64,000 nucleotides of DNA from Pseudaquabacterium terrae (lineage in GTDB: Bacteria > Pseudomonadota > Gammaproteobacteria > Burkholderiales > Burkholderiaceae_C), in the NCBI RefSeq assembly GCF_013266755.1, contig NZ_JABRWJ010000009.1, forward strand, positions 248,001 through 312,000. The letters are read 5' to 3'. Shown piece by piece: positions 43,003 to 50,372 of the stretch (positions are counted from its first letter, which is position 1; every line of letters begins with the position of its first letter). The notes beneath the pieces were generated by a model. That model was not told the DNA's origin. It saw nothing but the letters and a program-made list of their open reading frames with translations, and ran no database searches. The translations under genes and the position numbers were made by a program.

Positions 43003-43911
43003 TCAGGCGCGCGGCACGATGCGCACGTCGTTCAATTGCTCCTGGGCCTCGAACAGCGAGGCGATCAGGTGTTCGCCGAAACCCAGGTTCACCGCCTGCA
43101 CCAGCGCCTGGTGCGTCGCGGCGCCGATCGGGCTGGCCACCGGCAGCGTCTCGGCCAGGTGCGCGTAGTAGCGCAGGTCCTTGCGCGCATTGCCGATGCC
43201 GAACTTGAAGCCGTCGAGCGCGCCTTCCTTCAGCGTGCGCGTGGCCATCATCTGGAAGATGCCGCAGTTGACGCCGCCGACCGAGACCACGTCGTAGAGC
43301 TTGTTCAGATCGAGCCCCGACTTGGCGGCGACGGCGAAGGCCTCGGCGATCGCGCAGGCGAAGCTCATCGCCATCATGTTGTTGACGAGCTTGAGCACAT
43401 GGCCGTGCCCGGGCGGGCCGACGTGGAAGATGTTTTCGCAGAAGGCGCGCAGCACCGGCTCGATCGCCGCGAAGTCTTCTGCCTCGGCGCCGACCATCGT
43501 GTTCAGCCGGCCCTCCTCGGCCTCCTTCGGCGTACGCGCCAGCGGCGCATCGATCAGCTTCGCGCCGCGCGCGGCGAGATCCGCGCGGAGGCGCGCCGTC
43601 GACGCCGGCTCGGCGGTCGAACAATCGATGATGCGCAGCCCTGGCCGCGCGCCTTCGAGCAGGCCGCCGCGGCCGTACACCACTTCCTCGACCTGCGGCG
43701 AGCCGGTGACGCAGACGATCACCGCATCGCATTCGCGCGCCAGCGCCGCATGGGTGTCGAGCTCCTGCGCGCCGGCCGCGAGCAGGTCGGCCAGCGTGTC
43801 GCGGCTGCGGTGCGCCTTGAAGCGCAGGCCGAAGCCCTTCGCGAGCAGATTGCGCGCGATGCCGTGCCCCATCATGCCCAGGCCGACCAGGCCGATCTGC
43901 TGCTGCGTCAT
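43003..43911 (-). CDS. 3-hydroxyisobutyrate-dehydrogenase-family oxidoreductase
   Basis: A 302-residue beta-hydroxyacid dehydrogenase. The NAD(P) loop is GLVGLGMMGHGIARNLL. The substrate motif DAPLARTPKEAEEG replaces the usual DAPVSGG, so the pocket differs from true HIBADH. The catalytic Lys lies in GHVLKLVNNMMAM, and GVNCGIFQMMATRTL follows. Family members reduce semialdehydes such as malonate, tartronate or sulfolactaldehyde. IolC, whose aldolase half yields malonate semialdehyde, overlaps it by 4 bases, so reduction to 3-hydroxypropionate is a reasonable guess. Confidence 0.85.
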   Translation of the reverse strand: MTQQQIGLVGLGMMGHGIARNLLAKGFGLRFKAHRSRDTLADLLAAGAQELDTHAALARECDAVIVCVTGSPQVEEVVYGRGGLLEGARPGLRIIDCSTAEPASTARLRADLAARGAKLIDAPLARTPKEAEEGRLNTMVGAEAEDFAAIEPVLRAFCENIFHVGPPGHGHVLKLVNNMMAMSFACAIAEAFAVAAKSGLDLNKLYDVVSVGGVNCGIFQMMATRTLKEGALDGFKFGIGNARKDLRYYAHLAETLPVASPIGAATHQALVQAVNLGFGEHLIASLFEAQEQLNDVRIVPRA

Positions 43912-45827
43912 GCGACGCTCCTTTCGGATGTGGGGTGGCGCGCGGCGTCCCAGTGGGCGATCAGCTGCGCGTAGCGGCGGGCGACATCGTCGATCACCGC
44001 GTCATCGCCGATCTCGCCGGCGAACCAGGCGCGCGCGGCCGGCGCGAAGACGGTGCGGCCGATCGCGAAGCCGCGGCAGATCGGATGCGGCGCGGCAGTG
44101 TGGAAGCTGCGCGCGATCGCCTCGTCGTCGGCATCATTGCCGAGCAGCAGCACGCCGCGGCAGTGGGGATCGTGGCGCGCAATCACGTCGGCGATCGCGC
44201 ACCAGCCGGCCTCGCCGGACGGCGGCAACTTCCACCAGTCGGGCTTCAGGCCGGCGTCGTAAAGCTGCGCCAGCGCCTCGGCCAGCGTGCGCTCGTGGCT
44301 CGGCAACTCGCGCGGCGGCATCACTTCGAGCAGCCACTCGCGTGCGTCGGCGATGCAGATGCGCTGCAGCTCGGCCAGGCGTTCGAGCTGCGTTGCGCGC
44401 AGCGTCGGCGGATCGTCGGGATGGTGCAGCAGCAGGCACTTGGCGACGTGGTCGGCAGGCCAGTGCCGCAGCGCAAGTGCCAGGCCTTCGGGCGCCTCGA
44501 ATTCGAGCGGCCGCGAGCCGGGCCGCTCGACCGCGCGGGCGATCCACCAGCCGCGGCCGATGGTCGCCGGGAACACGGCCTCGCCATAGCTGCTGTCCAG
44601 AATGATGCCGGCGCCAGGCCGGCCGGCGGCACCCTGCACTGCCGCGGCGTCGACCAGTTGCTTGAAGCGCTGGATGCGCACTGCGCCCTGCCCGTGCGCC
44701 TCGGCCAGCTGTTGCAGCTGCGCGCGGTGGTCGACGGCGAGCACCAGCAGCTCGGGCCAGGCGCGCGTGCGCGTCGTCACGCGGTGCAGGTGTTCGAGCT
44801 GCGCGTCCTCGCGCAGCCGCCGCGTCGGGCTGCCATGGAACAGGAAATGCTGCAGCTCGGTCCAGCTCGGCATCGCCGGCGCGCAACCGTGGCGCGAGAC
44901 GACCAGCGCGCCGCAGGCATTGCCCCAGCGGCAGCAGCGCTCCAGCGGCTCGTCCTTCAACCAGCCGCGCAGGAAACCGGCCATGAAGGCATCGCCGGCG
45001 CCGAGCACGTTGAAGACCTCGATCGGAAAGCCCGGGCCCTGCAGGCCTTCATCGAGCATTGCGGGGATCGGGCCAGCGAAGGCGACGCAGCCGGCAGCGC
45101 CGCGCTTGAGCACCAGCAGGCCGGGCGTCAGGACACGCAGCCGCTTCAGTGCGACGATCGAATCGATGCTGCCACCGGCGATGTGGATCTCCTCGTCGGT
45201 GCCGACGACAAGGTCGCAATGCGGCACGATGGACTGCAGCACGGCGCTGACCTGCGCGCTCTCGACGAAACGCTGCTCGCCGAGGCCCGGCGCGGTCAGC
45301 CCCCACAGCACCGGCCGGTAGTCGATGTCCAGGATCACCCGCGTTCCGGCGGCGTGCGCCGCGGCGATCGCCGCCTCGCACGCGGCGCGCGTGCCGGGCT
45401 GCGACAGGTGCGTGCCGGAGATCAGCAGCGCACCGGCATCGGCGATGAAGCCGGGCTCGATGTCGTTTTCGCACAGACCCATGTCCGCGCAATTTGCGCG
45501 ATAGAAAATCAGCGGGAAGGTGTCGCGGTCCTGGATGCCGAGGAACACCAGCGCAGTCAGCCGCTCGGGGTCGATGCGCACGCGGCTCACGTCGACGCCC
45601 TCGGCCGCCAGCGACTCGCGCACGAAGCGGCCGTTGTGCTCGTCGCCGACGCGGGTCAGCATGGCCGGCTTGAGGCCCAGGCGCGCCAGGCCGACTGCAG
45701 TGTTCGCGGGCGAGCCGCCGAGGTACTTGGCGAAGCTGCGCATGTCCTCGAGACGGCCGCCGATCTGGTCGCCGTACAGGTCGACCGCGGCGCGGCCGAG
45801 GCAGATCAGGTCGAAGCGGCGGGTCAT
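43908..45827 (-). CDS. iolC: Bifunctional 5-dehydro-2-deoxygluconokinase / phosphate aldolase (IolC-DUF2090)
   Basis: A 639-residue fusion. Residues 1-325 are a PfkB kinase: ICLGRAAVDLYGDQIGGRLE, FAKYLGGSPANTAVGLARLG, and the catalytic-base motif NVLGAGDAFMAGFLRG (about 275-285). Residues 335-639 are the DUF2090 aldolase-like domain beginning PELLVLAVDHRAQL, with GRGWWIARAVERPGSRPLEF and HPICRGFAIGRTVF. The pair phosphorylates 5-dehydro-2-deoxygluconate and splits it to DHAP and malonate semialdehyde in inositol breakdown. No other iol gene (B, D, E, G) is in the window. The frame stays open upstream of 45827, but that region is the RpiR gene. It overlaps both neighbours by 4 bases. Confidence 0.9.
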   Translation of the reverse strand: MTRRFDLICLGRAAVDLYGDQIGGRLEDMRSFAKYLGGSPANTAVGLARLGLKPAMLTRVGDEHNGRFVRESLAAEGVDVSRVRIDPERLTALVFLGIQDRDTFPLIFYRANCADMGLCENDIEPGFIADAGALLISGTHLSQPGTRAACEAAIAAAHAAGTRVILDIDYRPVLWGLTAPGLGEQRFVESAQVSAVLQSIVPHCDLVVGTDEEIHIAGGSIDSIVALKRLRVLTPGLLVLKRGAAGCVAFAGPIPAMLDEGLQGPGFPIEVFNVLGAGDAFMAGFLRGWLKDEPLERCCRWGNACGALVVSRHGCAPAMPSWTELQHFLFHGSPTRRLREDAQLEHLHRVTTRTRAWPELLVLAVDHRAQLQQLAEAHGQGAVRIQRFKQLVDAAAVQGAAGRPGAGIILDSSYGEAVFPATIGRGWWIARAVERPGSRPLEFEAPEGLALALRHWPADHVAKCLLLHHPDDPPTLRATQLERLAELQRICIADAREWLLEVMPPRELPSHERTLAEALAQLYDAGLKPDWWKLPPSGEAGWCAIADVIARHDPHCRGVLLLGNDADDEAIARSFHTAAPHPICRGFAIGRTVFAPAARAWFAGEIGDDAVIDDVARRYAQLIAHWDAARHPTSERSVA

Positions 45828-46717
45828 GAGGCGCTCGCCTGCTTGCTCGTCCTGGTCGTTTTCGCGGTGCGCGCCGCCGGCTTGGCGCTGCCCTGCTCGG
45901 CCAGGCGGTGTCCGGTGCTGACCACCAGCGCCTGCGCCAGGCACAAGGGCGCGACCAGCGAGCGGAACGGCCGCGACGAATCGTCGGCAATCTCGAAGCA
46001 CACGCGCGCCGAGGCCTGCAGCGGCGACAACGGCGCATCGGTCAGTGCGATCACCGGCACCTTCCGCGCGGCACAGGCCTGCGCCGCTTCGAGCACCTCC
46101 GGCGAATACGGCCGGAAGCTGGCGACGATCAGCACATCGCGCGCACCGATCAGGCGCAGGCCGTCGCGCAGCATGCCGCCGACACCATCGAGCAGCTGCG
46201 CCGGCAGCTCGAGCCGGCCGAGCGCATAGGCCAGGTAACACGCCACCGGAAACGCGCGCCGCTGCGCGAGCACGTGAATGCGCTCGGCCCGCGCGATCAG
46301 CGTCACCGCGGCCTGCAGGTCCGCCGCGCGGATGCCCTCCTCCAGTTGTCCGAGATCGGCGACCGCATCGCCGACCAGCTGGTGCAGCACGCCGCCGGGC
46401 GTGCCGCCACCATTGAACTGCTTGCGGCGCAGCTGGTCGATGCGCTCGCGGTAGCTGCTGCCGGAGCGCTCGACCAGGTGGCCGCGGAAGACCTGCTGCA
46501 TCTCCGAGAAGCCGCGGTAGCCGAGCGCGTTGGCGAAACGCACCATCGCCGACGGCTGCACCTCGGTGGCCTCGGCCAGCGCAGCCACGGTGCCGAGCGC
46601 CAGCTCGTGCGGGTTCTCGAGCGCGAAACGCGCAATGCGCTGCTGCTGTTTCGACAGCGTCGGGAAAGCGCTGGAGATCACGCCTTTCAACTCTTCGTAG
46701 CTGCCTGCGGGGGTCAT
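45824..46717 (-). CDS. MurR/RpiR-family regulator (IolR-like)
   Basis: A 297-residue regulator with an N-terminal HTH_6 domain (residues 1-80: LSKQQQRIARFALENPHELA, VAALAEATEVQPSAMVRFAN, GYRGFSEMQQVFRGHL) and a C-terminal SIS sugar-phosphate domain (about 125-270, with VLIVASFRPYSPEVLEAAQA). The basic, lysine/threonine-rich tail is unusual. It heads the minus operon and faces the livM operon across 120 bp holding two AGAA-N6-TTC dyads, so it probably represses both until a sugar phosphate binds the SIS domain. Confidence 0.9.
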   Translation of the reverse strand: MTPAGSYEELKGVISSAFPTLSKQQQRIARFALENPHELALGTVAALAEATEVQPSAMVRFANALGYRGFSEMQQVFRGHLVERSGSSYRERIDQLRRKQFNGGGTPGGVLHQLVGDAVADLGQLEEGIRAADLQAAVTLIARAERIHVLAQRRAFPVACYLAYALGRLELPAQLLDGVGGMLRDGLRLIGARDVLIVASFRPYSPEVLEAAQACAARKVPVIALTDAPLSPLQASARVCFEIADDSSRPFRSLVAPLCLAQALVVSTGHRLAEQGSAKPAARTAKTTRTSKQASAS

Positions 46718-46746
46718 CGGGAGTTGCCCTGAATCTGAATCAAACG

Positions 46747-46760
46747 AGAATAAACGTTCT
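46747..46760. promoter_or_regulatory. Operator dyad 1, AGAA-N6-TTCT
   Basis: A perfect outer dyad AGAA/TTCT around six bases, in the divergent RpiR/livM intergenic region. The pattern matches the GGAA-N6-TTCC consensus I recall for IolR of Sinorhizobium. It is 30 bp, about three helical turns, from dyad 2. Confidence 0.55.
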
Positions 46761-46776
46761 TGCTTGTGGAAAGCAT

Positions 46777-46790
46777 AGAACGTACATTCG
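46777..46790. promoter_or_regulatory. Operator dyad 2, AGAA-N6-TTCG
   Basis: GAA-N6-TTC repeated with exact spacing, centred 30 bp from dyad 1 and 48 bp before the livM start. The region is AT-rich compared with its surroundings, as expected for the divergent promoters. Confidence 0.55.
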
Positions 46791-46837
46791 ATTCCTGTCC
46801 AGTCTTTTCCAACGCCCCGTCGAAAGGGTTTTCGAGC

Positions 46838-47860
46838 ATGCGCACCCGCAGCGGTCCCGCGAAACGCCTGCCCTGGCCGATGCTGGCGACACTGGGCCTG
46901 CTGCTGTCGACGCCGCTGTGGCTGCAGCAGGCGGGGCTCTACCAGTACCTCGCGCTCGAGGTCGCGATCTGGATGCTGTTCGCGCTCGGCTACAACCTGC
47001 TGCTCGGCGGCACCGGGCTGCCGTCGTTCGGCCATGGCGCCTACTTCGGCATCGGGGCTTATGCGTTTGGTTTGCTGCAGCAGCGGTGGGTGGCCAACCT
47101 TTGGCTCGACCTGCTCGGTGCAGTGCTTGCTGCGGCGCTTGCCGGCGCCTTGGTCGCCCTCTTCATCTCCCATCGCCGCGGCATCTACTACGCGCTGCTG
47201 ACCATCGCCTTCGGCCAGGTCGGCTGGTTCATCGCCATCAAGTGGCATTCGGTCACCGGCGGCGAGGACGGTCTGCTGAACATCAAGCGCCTGCCGGCCG
47301 ACTTCGGCTTCGCGACGCTGCCGCTGGCCAGCAACGAGGCGCTGTTCTTCTTCTGCATCGCCGTGCTGGCGATCGTGATGGCGCTGCTGTGGCGGCTGAT
47401 CCATTCACCGTTCGGCCGCGTGCTCGCGGCGATCCGCCAGAACGAGCTGCGCGCCGCCTTCGTCGGCCACCACGTCTGGCTCTACAAGTGGCTGGTCTTC
47501 ACGCTGTCGGCGGCGATTGCGGGTCTCGCCGGTGCGCTGTTCGCGATGGCCCAGCAGTCGGCCTATCCGAACGTGATGAGCCTGCACAACTCCGGCTTCG
47601 TCGTGATGATGGTGCTGATCGGCGGCGGACTGGTCAGCTTCTGGGGTCCGCTGGCCGGTGCCGCCTTCTTCATCCTCGCGCGCGACCTGCTCGGCGCTTA
47701 CACCGAAACCTGGCTGCTGTGGTACGGGCTGATCTTCATCGGCATGGTGCTGCTGAAACCCGAGGGCCTGGCCGGGCTGTGGCAGGAATGGGCGGCACGG
47801 CTGCACAAGACGCCGGCGCCGTCGGCCGCACGCATCGAGCACAAGGAGAGCTTGGGATGA
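46838..47860 (+). CDS. Branched-chain-type ABC transporter permease (LivM-like)
   Basis: A 340-residue permease with about nine helices. LivM marks: MLFALGYNLLLGGTGLPSFG, HGAYFGIGAYAFGLL, the EAA-like cytoplasmic loop GRVLAAIRQNELRAAFVGHH, and MVLIGGGLVSFWGPLAGAAF. The start at ATG 46838 gives a short cytoplasmic N terminus; an upstream TTG at 46760 would run through the operator dyads. It is the first gene of the plus half of the split transporter; its partner LivH and binding protein are on the minus strand 4-6 kb away. Confidence 0.9.
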   Translation: MRTRSGPAKRLPWPMLATLGLLLSTPLWLQQAGLYQYLALEVAIWMLFALGYNLLLGGTGLPSFGHGAYFGIGAYAFGLLQQRWVANLWLDLLGAVLAAALAGALVALFISHRRGIYYALLTIAFGQVGWFIAIKWHSVTGGEDGLLNIKRLPADFGFATLPLASNEALFFFCIAVLAIVMALLWRLIHSPFGRVLAAIRQNELRAAFVGHHVWLYKWLVFTLSAAIAGLAGALFAMAQQSAYPNVMSLHNSGFVVMMVLIGGGLVSFWGPLAGAAFFILARDLLGAYTETWLLWYGLIFIGMVLLKPEGLAGLWQEWAARLHKTPAPSAARIEHKESLG

Positions 47861-47930
47861 ACCATCCGCGAGTGATGGATCACGGCCCGTTGCGGCCATT
47901 GCGGTTGAAGACTCAGCGAGATCAGGCCGC

Positions 47931-48007
47931 CAGGGCGCCCTGTTGCGCTCGTGTCCCCCGGTCGCTCCGCTCCCTCCTCCTCTTACCTCGCTCCACAGGG
48001 CACCCTG
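47931..48007 (-). repeat. 46-bp core repeat in a palindromic frame, left copy
   Basis: The core (47947-47992) begins GCTCGTGTCCCCCGG and ends CTTACCTCGCT. It is the exact reverse complement of 48091-48136. It is flanked by CAGGGCGCCCTGT (47931-47943) and its near inverse (47995-48007, 12 of 13 positions). Lies in the 408-bp gap between livM and livG, which has no supported gene. Confidence 0.75.
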
Positions 48008-48076
48008 CCGTCCTGATCCGGCCCGTCTCTGGTATTCATCCTTCGCACGCCACTGCATCGCGCTTGCCAAGGACAT

Positions 48077-48151
48077 GGGGTACCCGCTGCAGCGAGGTAA
48101 GAGGAGGAGGGAGCGGAGCGACCGGGGGACACGAGCGGCAGCGGGTACCCC
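48077..48151 (+). repeat. 46-bp core repeat in a palindromic frame, right copy
   Basis: The core (48091-48136) begins AGCGAGGTAAGAGG and ends GGGGGACACGAGC, identical over all 46 bases to the left copy in the other orientation. It is bracketed by GGGGTACCCGCTGC (48077-48090) and its perfect inverse (48138-48151), a different bracket from the left copy. Transcribed RNA could form a long stem of the two cores. Confidence 0.75.
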
Positions 48152-48268
48152 GTGGCCTTGGCTCGCTCTGTCTCTGCATGCGGCGCCGAACGTCCGCACT
48201 GGGCCGCGAGCTGCCACCCGTGGCGCTTCATTCGCCGCCGGCGCCACGAATCGCGATGGACCACTGAC

Positions 48269-49012
48269 ATGCCCCTCTTTGAAGCCCAGGGCCTCGCCAA
48301 ACGCTTCGGCGACCAGGTCGTGCTGCAGAACGTCTCGCTGGCCTTCGACGAAGGCATGCTGGCCGGCATCATGGGACCGAACGGCGCTGGCAAGACGACC
48401 TGCTTCCACCTGCTGACGGGCCGCTACAAGCCCGATCGCGGCTGCGTGCGCTTCGCCGGCGAGGACATCACCGGGCTGCCGCCGCGGGTGATCGCGCGCA
48501 AGGGCATCGCGCGCTCGTTCCAGGCGATGAACCTGTTCAACGACGACTCGGCGCTGGACAACGTGCTCGTGGCCACGCCTTTCGTGCGTCAGCACGGCTT
48601 CGATCCGTGGCGCGACCTCGGCGCCGACAGTGGCGCGCAGGACGCCGCGGCGCAGGTGCTGGCGCGCGTCGGGCTGAAAGGCAAGGAACACGTGCCGGCG
48701 AAGCGCCTGTCCTATGGCGACCGCCGCGCGCTGGAGATCGGCGTTGCGCTGGCCGCCGCGCCGCGGCTGATGTTCCTCGACGAGCCGACCGCCGGCCTGG
48801 GCGCCGACGGCACCGCGCGGCTGGTCGAGCTGATCGGCGAGCTGCGGCGCCAGCTGACGATCGTGATCATCGAGCACGACATGCGCTTCCTGTTCGGCCT
48901 GGCCGACCGCATCACCGTGATCCATTGGGGCCAGGTGATCGCCGAGGGCACACCGGACGAGCTGCGGCGCAATGAATGGGTGCAACGTTCGAACCTGGGG
49001 GCCTTGCAGTGA
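48269..49012 (+). CDS. Branched-chain-type ABC transporter ATPase (LivG-like)
   Basis: A 247-residue ATPase: Walker A GIMGPNGAGKTTCFHLLTG, Q-loop ARSFQAMNLFND, a signature reading RLSYGDRRALEIGVAL (SYGD in place of SGGQ, as is common in LivG), Walker B LMFLDEPTAGLG, and H-loop VIIEHDMRFLFGLAD. The C-terminal EGTPDELRRNEWVQ is LivG-like. It powers the LivH-LivM permease. The start follows the 46-bp repeat region; a frame open from 48152 should not be used. Confidence 0.9.
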   Translation: MPLFEAQGLAKRFGDQVVLQNVSLAFDEGMLAGIMGPNGAGKTTCFHLLTGRYKPDRGCVRFAGEDITGLPPRVIARKGIARSFQAMNLFNDDSALDNVLVATPFVRQHGFDPWRDLGADSGAQDAAAQVLARVGLKGKEHVPAKRLSYGDRRALEIGVALAAAPRLMFLDEPTAGLGADGTARLVELIGELRRQLTIVIIEHDMRFLFGLADRITVIHWGQVIAEGTPDELRRNEWVQRSNLGALQ

Positions 49013-49707
49013 TGTTGTCCGTAGATCGCATCGACACGTACTACGGCGAGACGCAGGTCCTCTTCGGCGTGTCGCTCGCCGTGCGCGCCGGCGAGGTGCT
49101 GGCGCTGCTCGGCGCCAGCGGCGCCGGCAAGACGACGACGCTGCGCTCGATCCTCGGCCTGACGCCGGCCCGCAGCGGCGCAATCCGCTTTGACGGCCGC
49201 GAGATCACGCATGCGCCGACGCATGCCATCGCCCGCGCCGGCATCGGCTGGGTGCCGGACGACCGCCGCATCTTCCCGACGCTGACGGTCGCGCGCAATC
49301 TGGCGATCGCCGGCAAGTCCACGCGCTTCAAGCGCTGGAAGCTCGCCGACTGCTTCGGCATCTTCAGCGCGCTGGAACACCTGATGCCGCGCGAATGCGA
49401 GAACCTGTCCGGCGGCGAGATGCAGATGGTGGCGATCTCGCGCGCGCTGCTCGGCGCGCCGGGGCTGGTGTTGTTCGACGAGCCGAGCCAGGGCCTGGCG
49501 CCGAAGGTGGTGCAGGACGTGATGGCGACGATCCGCCGGCTGAAGGACGAGGGCGTCGCCGCGCTGGTCGTCGAGCAGAACGTGTCGAGCGCGCTGGCGG
49601 TGGCCGACCGCGCCTGCGTCATGAGCGCCGGCCGCATCGTGCACGACGGGCCGGCGGCCGAGCTGCGCGAGGACGCCTCGAAGCGCCGGCAGCTGCTGGG
49701 TGTCTAG
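49012..49707 (+). CDS. Branched-chain-type ABC transporter ATPase (LivF-like)
   Basis: A 231-residue ATPase: Walker A LLGASGAGKTTTLRSILGL, IGWVPDDRRIFPTLTVARNL, signature ENLSGGEMQMVAISRALL, Walker B LVLFDEPSQGLAP, H-loop ALVVEQNVSSALAVAD (Gln-Asn, the LivF version of the H-loop). The ATG overlaps the livG stop (TGATG), so the two are co-translated as a heterodimer. Confidence 0.9.
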   Translation: MLSVDRIDTYYGETQVLFGVSLAVRAGEVLALLGASGAGKTTTLRSILGLTPARSGAIRFDGREITHAPTHAIARAGIGWVPDDRRIFPTLTVARNLAIAGKSTRFKRWKLADCFGIFSALEHLMPRECENLSGGEMQMVAISRALLGAPGLVLFDEPSQGLAPKVVQDVMATIRRLKDEGVAALVVEQNVSSALAVADRACVMSAGRIVHDGPAAELREDASKRRQLLGV

Positions 49708-49710
49708 CAT

Positions 49711-50352
49711 ATGAATGACGCGGCCAGCATCAACCCCACACCACCGCTGCTGCAGGTCGAGGGCCTTGCGCGCCACTACCGCCGCGGGCCGCCGCTCGCG
49801 CGCCGCACGACCTTCTCGCTGCAGGCCGACTTCCGCCTCGATGCCCCCGCGGTGATCGGCGTGCTCGGCCCCAACGGCTCGGGCAAGACCACGCTGTTCG
49901 AGCTGGTCACCGGCAGCAACCTGCCCGATGCCGGCCGCGTGCTGGTGCGCGGCCAGGACATCCACGGCGTGCGCACGAAAGAGCGCGACCGGCTGGCGAT
50001 CCACTACCACCAGAGCTACCAGCTGCGCCGCTTCCAGCGTCGCAAGCCGGACTGGATGCTCGACGCAGCGGCGTCGGATGCCCCCTGGGTGCACCTGTTC
50101 GACGAGCCGCAGTTCAACACCCAGGACGGCTACATCGGCTTCATGCTCGACTTCTTCCGCCAGCTGCGCAGCGAAGGCCGGCTGGTGCTGCTGTGCCTGC
50201 ACCCGAACGAACGCTTCCACGTCGAGATCCTGCGCGAGATCTGCGAGGGTTTCCTGTTCGTGCACCAGGGCAGCGTGACACCCCTGCCGGACTTCGAGCA
50301 CCTGGTGGCCGAGCCGCGCGTGCGGCAGTACCTCGGCGCGCTGGCGCCTTGA
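49711..50352 (+). CDS. Third ABC-type ATPase lacking the signature motif
   Basis: A 213-residue protein right after livF. It has Walker A GVLGPNGSGKTTLFELVTG, a Q-loop-like HYHQSYQLRRFQ, Walker B PWVHLFDEPQFN and an H-loop-like LLCLHPNERFHVE. No LSGGQ-type signature is visible between the Q-loop and Walker B; that stretch is only about 30 residues and the helical domain is shortened. Alone it should not form a normal ATP-sandwich dimer. It may act as a regulatory ATPase or pair with LivG or LivF. Its place in the operon suggests a link to the same transport process. Confidence 0.72.
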   Translation: MNDAASINPTPPLLQVEGLARHYRRGPPLARRTTFSLQADFRLDAPAVIGVLGPNGSGKTTLFELVTGSNLPDAGRVLVRGQDIHGVRTKERDRLAIHYHQSYQLRRFQRRKPDWMLDAAASDAPWVHLFDEPQFNTQDGYIGFMLDFFRQLRSEGRLVLLCLHPNERFHVEILREICEGFLFVHQGSVTPLPDFEHLVAEPRVRQYLGALAP

Positions 50353-50372
50353 GGACGCACCGCCAAGGATTT

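Noticed and set aside
39888-46717. Complete myo-inositol degradation operon
   Set aside because: Only IolC is recognisable; iolB, iolD, iolE, iolG and iolA are absent from the window.
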